Source of the DNA: Adiantum capillus-veneris
Taxonomy: Eukaryota > Streptophyta > Polypodiopsida > Polypodiales > Pteridaceae
Assembly: GCA_014529385.2 (NCBI GenBank)
Contig: CM043950.1
Span: 73,066,435-73,130,434 of the forward strand
DNA: 64,000 nt
Direction of reading: 5' to 3'
The position numbers and the translations under genes are program-made. Position 1 is the first letter of the stretch; every line of letters begins with the position of its first letter. The notes under the pieces were generated by a model that saw nothing but the letters and a program-made list of their open reading frames with translations, was not told where the DNA came from and ran no database searches. This document shows, piece after piece, positions 55,176 through 64,000 of this stretch.

Positions 55176-56400
55176 ATGGAGAAGAGAAGCATATACCATC
55201 TACACATTGAGCTAAATGAAGAATATTGTCCAGTGCGCAAGAGAAACAAATGTGCAGAGGTGTCCTCGTCCATATTTGAAGCAATGCGGCAAGATTAAAA
55301 AAAACACATTGATCTCTGGACTGATGGAAGATTGTATCCAGTGGACCCAATGACAAAGAGCACTCCCCCATTATCAAATTGTTCATCTTTGATAAAATTT
55401 GTGGGTGATGGTCAAAGAGGGTTGCTGGGTTATACACAGAGTCTTGCGGTAGAGAGAGATATTCTTAAGTTAGAAGATCATTTGGCCAAACAAATGATAA
55501 ATACTCTTAAACAACAGCTTGAGGAATGTAAAGAGAGCAACGAAAAGCTACAAACTCAGCTCAAACAAGCTAGAAGAAAGAATACAATGTTAGGAAACAG
55601 ACAAAGAGAAAAGAAGTCAAAGAACATTGAAGCCTTGAGACGTGGTGGAGGAGGTTGCAGCAGGAGAATCAGAGCAGCAAGGTATATATGCTTATTTTAT
55701 ATTGTTAAGTTGTTAATATGCTTAGGTTACTTTTCTTTATTAATATGCATAGGTTACTTTTCTTTGTTAGGTTATTAATCTTTTTGTTAGGTTGTTATTA
55801 AGACCCTATTGCAGCTGTTCTTTATTAAATGATTTAATTTAGTTGATCATTGTTTGTTTATTTTGTTGGTGTCATTTGGACAAGATCAATAATCAGTTAA
55901 TTTTGTACCTTTTGATTTAGGACTTTGCTACAACCAAACTCTGCATCAAACATAGAAATGGCAGCTAAACATTATTGTGATGTTTTACCTCCCAAGGTTG
56001 CCAAAAATATTTTCACAGAGAAGAAGTTTAACAAGGCAAAGGAGCAATGCATTGAGGGATTTTTGTAGAGCTCTTGCTTGGACAAGGAGGATGTGCAATA
56101 TACTATGGATAAGGTAGGCATTAGCAGAGATGGTTATAGCAAGTTGTTTAGAAATGTGAACTCAATAAGGTTAAGATTGAAACAGATCTAAAGAGATCTT
56201 CAAATGGAAACAATGTGCCTAAAAAGGTCTTTGTTGGTGGTGTGAAGGCCAGAGCTTTCCTAGGGTTTCATGGCAAACTAGGAAAGGTAAATGCCAAGAA
56301 GGGTTTATCCAATGTGAAGTATAACCAGTGGAAAGCTCTACACAATGCCATCAAAGATCATGGTCTTGAAGGTACATCAAGAAATGAGGTCCCATAGGAT
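55176..56400 (+). pseudogene. Spliced gene with coiled coil, unknown family, broken
   Basis: Exon 1 runs from ATG at 55176 to 55681: MEKRSIYHLHIELNEEYCPV, DLWTDGRLYPVDPMTK, then a probable coiled coil (TLKQQLEECKESNEKLQTQL) and a basic stretch. It ends GCAGCAAG|GTATAT; exon 2 starts at 55921 after TTTGATTTAG, preserving the frame (RTLLQPNSASNIEMAAKHY, AKNIFTEKKFNKAKEQC, DGYSKLFRNV). The intron is 239 bp. In-frame stops (TAA near 55294, TAG near 56068) and a shift near 56168 break it. The last part reads GGVKARAFLGFHGKLGK up to 56397. I do not recognise the family; a nucleic-acid-binding or transposon-derived protein is possible. Confidence 0.5.
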
Positions 56401-57814
56401 GTGGACAAGCACATAGGATGCCATTGTGGCAAAATAACCAGCTCTAGAACCAATAAGTCCAGGGAAGAATCCAAAAATTCTGATGGCTTCCTCCTTTTCC
56501 ACCAATATTAACTTCTCTAACCCTGGAGGAAGCTGATATGAACCAACAACCTTTGCAAGTGCTTTAATTGCAAGCATTGGCAGCAATGGTTCTCTTGTAA
56601 ACTTGTTATGGAATATAATGACAGTCTCTTTGTTGAGCTTCCCAATAAAGTGTCCCAAGCTCTGGTTCCTTCCTAAATTTAATGGTCTGGAACCCTTCCC
56701 CCTGCCAAGGAATTTGTGTGTGTCCAGTATTTCAATCTGCAAAAATATGTCTTGGTTAATTGTTTGGCACATTAATTAGACAAAGCAAAATGGTCATAAA
56801 CATACCTTAGGAGACTCATCCTCCTCAAAAAAGGCAGGTTCCCATATATCAATGGATCTAGTTGCCCTTACTTCATAATCTCTGGTCTTTTCCTCTCCCA
56901 TATGCTCTATTTTAAGCCTTTTTTGGATCTCATTGAACTCCTCTTCAAAACGTACACCCTGTTGCTCATATCTCAGGACAATGTCCTGCACAAGCTTTCC
57001 AACACTTGAGCTATCAATAAAATTTTCTGCCTCTGTGTCCAAGACTGGTAAGGGGCAAGAAGAGTAATCAATGAATCCTATGTCATTACATCCCCACTCA
57101 GCCAAAACTTCCCTTAGATCAAAAAGATGCTGAATGTCATTCAACAAAACATATTCCTTTTTGTTATCTTTGTATGTGGAAAATGTTGTTGTGCAATGCA
57201 AAGGATCAACATCTTCATCCTCAATGTCAACATTCTCCACTTTAGTGATGTTTTCTGCTTTAAATTTTGCAATGTCCAACATCTCAATGCTTTGTAGTTT
57301 CTCTTCCTCTTCATGGAACTCCATCTCCCTCTCCTTTTCCTCCTCTTCCTCCTGGTCCTCCTCAGCCTGAGAAATCTGCTTTGGAATCTGTTTGCCCTTT
57401 GTTGTTGGGAAAACACTGAAGAAAATGATAAGTCCAAGGTCATACTCTACCAACTGGCAATGCATATTACCATGAAATTTGCAAGGCTTTATGATCTTTT
57501 TCCAGTCTGGATGAAGGCTTGAACACTCCTTTGCAATACCTGTCCTTGCCAAGCTACCTGCTTTGCATATATCAAGAAAATGAACAAGATTATCAAGCCT
57601 GTGATCTTTGGTCAATGCTGTATATATCTCTATCAATTCACTAATTTGTGTGGAGAAGCCATCCACAAGTAGTTGAAGCTCAAAGGCATCATGAAAAATC
57701 TCTTTGACACTTTGAAATCTTGCAAGTTCATTAACTTTGTAAAGAAAAGACATCAGCCTCTCATCAACGGTCTCTCGCATATCCTCTGTATCCATTAGGA
57801 CAATCCACAAATGT
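56380..57814 (-). CDS. Spliced gene, acidic protein of unknown family, 5' partial
   Basis: Exon 57814-56806 follows a TTTCTCAG acceptor and ends TCTCCTAAG|GTATGT. After a 69-bp intron (56737-56805) the acceptor TTTTTGCAG leads into the last exon (56736 down to the stop near 56377). The frame stays open across the junction. The product has a helical N-terminal part (RLMSFLYKVNELARFQSV), a Glu-rich segment (EEDQEEEEEKERE), a middle with LLNDIQHLFDLREVLAEWGC, and a C-terminal part (HKFLGRGKGSRPLNLG, HFIGKLNKETVIIFHNKF). An internal ATG lies at 57795; further 5' exons are not found. It converges tail-to-tail with the plus-strand gene and overlaps it by about 20 bp. I do not recognise it; no catalytic motif seen. 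Confidence 0.55.
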
Positions 57815-57869
57815 CTGAGAAAGAGAAAAGAGAAGTCCATCAAGACATTAAGAAGTAGACATGACATTA

Positions 57870-58380
57870 AGAAATATATTTCTTCTATGACTAAAATATA
57901 TCAATAAACTACCCTTCCTTAATAATGCAAAAAACTAATAATGGTTTACAAACAAGTATGCAAGTTGTAAATCTAAGCAAGCAAGAAAGAATTACAACAA
58001 ATTGTGTCACTTGCTATGCGAGCTGTGAGGGTGAGGAGAGAGTTGGCACTCAATAAATTCGCTTACGACGTGTCACTGGGTAAGCGGTCGACACCTTCAA
58101 AATTCGCGCACGGGGTGTCGCGGGGTGTCGCTTGGAGGCTTTATTTCTAGCCTTGTGAAGGACAATGAGCGGAAAAGTGGGTTGGGTAGGTTGTTTATAT
58201 GGCCAAAAATGCCGCCTCGGGGGGTGTGCCAAGCGGTTTCCACCTCTAAGTTTGTGCCCAACGACTAGTATGCGCCTAGGGAGTTGTGCACCTAGGGAGT
58301 TGCGCATAGCGCCCTATACAAGCCCGAGAAGCACTCAAATCGAGCACATTCTTGTCCAATTTTTCCCGATTTTTGCTGCG
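57870..58380. other. Unassigned stretch upstream of the minus-strand gene
   Basis: 57870-58010 is AT-rich, perhaps intron or promoter of the gene at 56380-57814. 58030-58380 is more GC-rich, with a short duplicated CCTAGGGAGTTG motif near 58275-58305. No gene recognised. Confidence 0.4.
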
Positions 58381-59174
58381 TGTAACAAGACTTGATTTTG
58401 AGGTGCTTGAGTAATAAATTTTGTTTTCTAAGAAGTTTTTGTCATTTTAAAGTTAGTCCACTGTGTAGAAGGATGTGGATTGTTTTCGTCCGATAAAATT
58501 TTTTGATCCGGAAGGCACTTTCTGGGGCATTTTTGAAGGCGTTAACGTGGGATTTTGAAAAAGTTATGTATCAAGCGATTGAAGCCTGCGTTATAAGGAA
58601 CAACTTTGGTTCTTTGAGTCTTTAGAGATTTTGATGTTTTGATGCTCGTTGAAGGCCAAAGATTAAGAAAAAAGTTGGATTTGCTGTTTTTGCATCGTTT
58701 TTGTAGAAAATGCTGTTTTGCAGGTCGATTTTCAGCAAATCGGAGCAGGCTATGGAAGTTTTCCATCACATAGCCGTCGAAGAGCGCAGTGAGGGCAACA
58801 AGATTGTATGAGACGGACTTGGGCTGTTTTGGCTCCGTTTGGGAGTTATGTTCCGTTGAAGACAGCTGAAAATTTGTGGACTTAAAAAAAATAATAATAA
58901 TAAAAATAAAAAAATCTAACCTCTACGGATCGCTTCGCGATCACATTTTTTTTTACCTTGTTCTCGCACGTATATTGGCGGGCAAGTCGAGTCGATCGAA
59001 CGCCAAAAATAGAAAAGCGGCTATTTTAAGAGGTCGAAGGCTTTTGGAGGAGAATAGAAGGACGGGTGGTGCGTTTTGGGGGGATTCACCATTCTCTCTT
59101 CCGTGAGTGCGAGTGCGAGTGCGAGTGAGACGCTGCATGCAAGCAAATTGAAGCTCGGGGGTGGTCGGGAGGTT
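58381..59174 (+). mobile_element. Truncated third copy of the solo-LTR family
   Basis: Starts TGTAACAAGACTTG and runs collinear with 9585-10400, ending after GGTCGGGAGGTT at 59174, about 140 bp before the LTR end. It has only about 4 hexamer units (59103-59127) and an extra A/T-rich insertion near 58870-58915. No target duplication, since the 3' end is gone. Confidence 0.88.
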
Positions 59175-60480
59175 ATGAGAAGGAGTGTGTGGTGCCAAAA
59201 GGAGGCACGGCGGCCTACTTCATGCGTGCGAGTTGGTGGCAGCAATAATTTAAAAAAACATTTTTTTGTTGTCTTTACCTCCAACTCCCCGAATGGGGAT
59301 GATTCCTGCGGCATTGGTTCTGAAAACCGGCCAACTTCAGTTTATTTGACCAGGCTAGGGGTGGTGGCTAATCTGGTATCACTACCATCAATAATGTCTT
59401 TTTATTAAGCCCACATCCATGACTGAAGCAGACAAACAAGGCCCGTAATGTTTTGATATTCAAAAGAAAAACTAACATTGATGTGATTAGCTTTGTAATT
59501 AAGGTTATAAATAACCTTAATTAGGGGTCTCCAACCTATAAATAGCCCCCTCTCCTTCTAGGAAATCATCTCCAATATCTCACAAAGAACCCCAACACTC
59601 TATATGTGAGGAGAGATTTAGGTGTAGTCATCACCTTGTGAGCTTCACATTTGGTGTGAGAGAAACTGTGATACTACACGTTGCAAAGTGAGAGAGGGTG
59701 AGTTCCTTATCTCAAACCACTATTGTACATGCTCTTCCACTATCAACAATTGAGATTTTGGTTCTTCAAAGGCATGCTTTCCTTAAGAATATTTGCCCTT
59801 CCACTTTTGTAAAGTTCTTTGGCAGATACAAGGTGAATTGTGTCTTTTAAGTTATATCATTTAAGCTTGTTTGGGAAAGTTCTTAGTGTGTTTTTATTGT
59901 CAAATTTGTGTCCATTGTAAGAGGGTATTGTGGTGAGAGGTATCCCACACCCTAGGAAAATGTGTGTATGTGTGTTGGCAATGTTTAGCATTTACTACGC
60001 ATTGGGTTAGGTTTTGTACAAGCTCTATGATAGCATTGTAACGAACCATCTTCATTTGTAAGTTACAAACAAGGTATTATGGAAGTTACATTTTTCTCTC
60101 TCTTCCCTTTGTTCTAACTCTCTCTCTTCATTTGGTGTTGGTCTTCGTGTGAGATTGCTTGTGTGTGTTTTTGTTGCATCTCTTTTTGGTTGTCACAAAA
60201 TCTTTCTTGCGTCCTAGTTTGCATCCCATAACTAGGTGGTGCCCCTTCACTTGTTTGGTTGTGGGCTTGTTGTTGTTTTTTCTTGCTTGTGGTTTCCCCA
60301 TCCCTAATTGAGCAACACAAGAGTATTGAGGGGTGTTGGACAAGAGTATTGAGGGTTGTTGGAGGGGTCTTATTGCCCGCCTTGAACAGCCTCAATGTAA
60401 ATGATGAGTCAATAGTCAAGGGTCAGATTCCCTATACTAGTGTACTGGGTATATAAAGATACTTGAAGTCTTGCATTTTT
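59175..60480 (+). other. Possible LTR remnant with TATA-like box
   Basis: CCTATAAATAGCCCC near 59537 in an AT-rich setting, then a long non-coding stretch ending in ACTAGGTGGTGCCCC near 60238, a phrase close to the LTR end of the gag-only element (GCTAGGTGGTGCC, near 24235). This suggests a decayed LTR, but I cannot set both borders and see no second copy. Confidence 0.35.
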
Positions 60481-60800
60481 CACCATCATAGATTCTAGTT
60501 GATATACATTGTCACTGCACAATATGAGAGCTATAATTCTTAATTGGGTGAAAATAGCTTTATATATTGAATTGGATGCCTAAAGGGGACAACAATCCTT
60601 GATTGGGTACAGATAGTCCTCAATTGTGTGATTGTATTGAAGACCTTGTTTTATGCATTGGTTTATAAATGGAGTGCATTATGTACTATGAAAGATTGTT
60701 AGTGCATGACATGAGCAATCATAGATATTATTGCGTTCGTATGTGGTTTGCAAGTAATTATAAACATTTTAGTGTAGAAGTTGATTATTATTTGTAGCAT

Positions 60801-62990
60801 TTGATTTTGGAGGAGTTTTCATCGGTTTATGCATCCACAAGCATCAGAATCATTCAATGTCATAATTATAGAAAGAATCTATGGTTCAAGTGCACATGTT
60901 TAAATATCCTAATAGGATCTATGGTGTCTGTAGTCAAAAACAGTTTGGAGAAAATGAGGAAGCCAAGGAATCATCATGAGAATGACCCCAAGCATGTCTT
61001 ATTGTTTGCAAATCGAAGAGGATGTATAGATAATTATCATATTTATAATAACATTGACAAATTCATAGCATTGTCGTATTAATAATGCCATGTAGAGAGT
61101 ACATTGTAATGTGTATCTTTTCTCACAACATATGTGATCGATATGTGGATTGAGTAGACCTCACCATATATACGGTTGACATATGGAGTGGCAATGTAAA
61201 TTTTGCTTCACTACAAAATCATGTGGTACACCACATATTAGGGACCATTTTTTAGGTGCATTAAAAAGAATTGTAAAATACGTAAACATCCCCAGGCACC
61301 TGCAATTGCAAAGTGTTTGAGAGAAGAGCTCGCCAAAACGGGTGGCAAGATACAACAAATACATAGCTTTGTTATGGATTCAACTCAAGAGCAATCGAAG
61401 CCAAGAATTAGCTATGTCGATCTTGTGGTGACACCCGATAACCCTATAGAACAGCCTGCGTAGGGGGAGGAAATTTCTAGCAGTGTTCCTTTTAAGCATC
61501 ACAATGAAGGTGGACTTTGGCAAATGCGTCAAAAATCATTGCATTAAAGCTTTGAATGCAGTCTCTAGAAGAATCACAAACCAAACTTGCCAAAGCAATT
61601 TTTTTCACTAGAAGTGTCCTAGTCATGGTAGACAACAATCATTGGAAGGCCTCCTGGAAAAAAATCCATGAGTTTGGTCTATGATTTTTAGCCCCTTCAT
61701 ATCACATGATACGAAATGATCTCTTGGACAAATGTTGTACATCAAAGCTAAAGATCGTGTTTCCAAAATAATACTTGGGAATATTTTTCTTTCAGGATGC
61801 ACAATTGTGAGTGATGGTTGGTCTAATGTACCACTGATCAATGTAATGCTGGTTTTTCCAAGGGGAGAAACATTCATAAAGGTGATTGACAGTTTTGGTG
61901 CAATTAAAGTTGGCAAAGATATTTCTAAGGTCTTGATTAATTTAATTAAACAAATTGGTGTTGAACATGTTTTTCAAGTAGTCATGGACAATGCTTTCTA
62001 TAGATTTGCGCCGATGGTTGTAATATGCACATCTGGAACTTGGTGCTAAAGGATTGGTACACTAGTGAAGAAACCACATGGTTTGCCAAAATAATTCAAA
62101 CAGCATGACAAGTCGTGAAATTCATCTTGAAACAACAAAGAGTGCTCAATTTTTACAAAATGTGCATGTCAATGATGTTGAAACTTCCTTCTAAAACTCA
62201 ATTTTACACGCACTTTTATACATTAGAATCACTTCTCCCCAATAAGTGCGTTGTGATTGACACTTTCAACTGCACGGCCTTTGACGAATGGTAGCTTGAG
62301 TAGAAAGAAAAAGTGAAAGAGAAAATTACATGTCTACATGGGTCCATAAACAAGGCTGCTTGGTGGAGGATCCTTAGAGTGTAATGGATGCATACCATGT
62401 AATGATGCCCATTATATTCACAATTTGAAACCTTGATCACAAGCTGCCCAATATGGGTAAAGTGTGGATGACATGGTGATCAATCCAACAAGTCTTGAAA
62501 ATCTTGAGGATCTAAAAGAGTATATAGTAGAGAAGGAATGGTGACTACCATTCTCTATCAAACAACAGAGAATTTTGGCCAAGCATTTTCATACAAGATG
62601 GAAGAGCTCTCATAGTTCACTCCTTTGTGTGGCTTACATGCTCAATTTGGAGTGTTGGAATTTAGATATGATGTCCAATACAGAGGTGGTCCACAATTTC
62701 CATCACGTGGTCAACACGTTCTACTCCAATGTTCAAGACCAAATTGATTGTATCAAAGAAATGAGTGTATTTAGACTAAAAGAATATTCTTTTCGAATGA
62801 TTTTGTACAGTCAATGGCAATCTGGGTGTATCATTGTCAAAACAAAGATGAGCAAGAGTTCAATGCCGGTGTATCTCAATGCACTATAGACAAAATAGAA
62901 GAAAATTTGATAATAAATGTGGAAGTTGAATTACAAGAAGACCCACAACACTCAGACTCATAACAAGATAACAACTTCACAGATTCAATA
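60801..62990 (+). pseudogene. hAT-type transposase pseudogene (BED finger, DUF659-like)
   Basis: Plus-strand pieces in family order: a BED-type finger (WQCKFCFTTKSCGTPHIRDHF, about 61190-61250), a following CLREELAKTGGK block, then the DUF659-like region (GCTIVSDGWSNVPLINVMLV and KVIDSFGAIKVGKDISKVLI, about 61797-61940; VEHVFQVVMDNA, about 61960-61998), then VKFILKQQRVLNFYKM, LPSKTQFYTHFYTLESLL and WW-containing pieces near 62360, and FHTRWKSSHSSLLCVAYMLN near 62586-62640. hAT transposases excise and reinsert DNA elements. Many stops and frameshifts; terminal inverted repeats were not identified, so element borders are unknown. Confidence 0.75.
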
Positions 62991-64000
62991 TAGCTTAAGA
63001 GTAGAATGAATATTTTGTCAATACCCATTATAAAAGAGCTTGTATTCAATGTATTTTGATCATGTACAATGCTTCATAGTAGCTACTAAACATAATCTAT
63101 CGATCTCAATTGTTTTGTTCAGAACGTGCATCTTTGTTCCAAATAGATTTCTAATTGTGCTAGGGGTGTCTTGGTGGGCTTGCTGGAATTTATACTCGTT
63201 TTTCATGCCAAACATATAATGTATTCCTTGTGGAATATCTTGTGAACAGATTGTACATCAACTACTGTTTTTCATTCAATGAATTAAACACACGAGGTGA
63301 TAATACTGACCACATGCCAATGTATAGAATCCACTCCATCCATCAAAATTCTTGTAGCAAAGTGGACACATGAAAGATGAAGATGCATCCGATTGTGACG
63401 TGGGATGTAGGACGAGGTGACTAAAGTGTGTCCCTTGTACAAGAAGAGGATTCACTCGTTGTGTCAGATTATGAACATCCTACCTTAAGCGATGAATATT
63501 TTTCTCCATTTGGACCCGTGCGATGCTTGGGATGTTTGGGTTGCTACAGATAGGTGTGTTATTTGAGCATATTTCTCTTCAATTGTGTCGTTAAAATATC
63601 TTTCTTCTTTTTTAATTGTATGTCTGCCCCTTCAACTATCAATTTCAGCTCATCCCGTGTGTGTGACAACTCTCCCTGATATCATGGGTGGCTACAATTG
63701 TCTCCTTCCAGAAAAGTCTACTGGTCTATACAAAATGTATATGCAAATTTTTTCCAAAATACAACATACAATCCACATTGTACAATGGATGGTCTAAAAA
63801 TTCCAAGAAGATCCTCTTAGCATTATATTTGATCTCTTGGTGAAGGCACTTTGATACTTTCCATCGTCCATTCCTTATCTCCACGTCCTCACATGGCCCT
63901 ATTGTTTTATTCATATCCTTGATCACTTCTTTATTGATATATTTCCAGTGCAAATGATTTGGATCTTCTCATTTTGATAGTCGTTGAGTAGTGTGCATCG
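62991..64000. other. Unassigned end of the window
   Basis: No domain recognised. Short frames at 63585-63797 (+) and 63726-63953 (-) have no motif. It could include the C-terminal and terminal part of the hAT remnant. Confidence 0.4.

Overview
This is a repeat-dominated stretch of a land-plant nuclear genome. The evidence is plant-type LTR retrotransposons (Ty3/gypsy with a chromodomain, Ty1/copia), a CACTA and a hAT transposase remnant, a germin-like protein relic, GT-AG introns of plant size, and many GA/CT microsatellites. I cannot place it more precisely. There are no bacterial operons, rRNA genes, CRISPR arrays or confident tRNA genes. Almost every recognisable coding stretch belongs to a decayed mobile element.

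Layout. 1-4292: minus-strand gypsy (RT start, protease, gag, PBS, 5' LTR) beside copia and gag fragments (4293-6510). 7221-7784: germin-like pseudogene. 8585-12190: second collinear copy of the gypsy leader/LTR/copia unit, its LTR interrupted by a 947-bp solo LTR (9585-10531). 12193-15500: 3' half of a minus-strand chromodomain gypsy. 16372-19488: 5' half of a minus-strand copia with a 134-bp LTR. 19490-22000: an island with spliced-gene signatures and no recognisable transposon. 22330-22755: 76-bp tandem array of imperfect hairpins. 22796-29702: complete plus-strand LTR element with a gag-type ORF ending in a hydrophobic segment, and no pol. 30036-36672: CACTA remnant, split by the non-autonomous LTR element E1 (31677-35216), itself split by a second solo LTR (32711-33640). 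36712-37540: gypsy gag fragment. 38881-41429: sister element E2. About 41560-42649: an inverted third relative, E3. 42650-44966: third copy of the gypsy-LTR/copia/gag unit. 44967-46030: copia 3' end, cut by a large minus-strand gypsy (46031-54870). 55176-57814: two convergent intron-containing genes of unknown family, both at least partly broken. 58381-59174: a third, truncated copy of the solo-LTR family. 60801-62990: hAT pseudogene.

Most notable observations. (1) The gypsy at 46031-54870 has, besides the usual protease before RT, a second retropepsin-like domain (DTGA motif, LGRTW block) downstream of integrase in the same frame, followed by a domain with repeated W-[VI]-P-K motifs. (2) E1 and E2 are non-autonomous LTR elements built almost wholly from 171-bp and 43-bp tandem repeats. 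Their termini match the copia elements in the window, a plausible autonomous partner. (3) The element at 22796-29702 encodes a 793-residue gag-like protein with a C-terminal hydrophobic segment. (4) Insertions can be ordered from target-site duplications and from empty sites present in sister copies.
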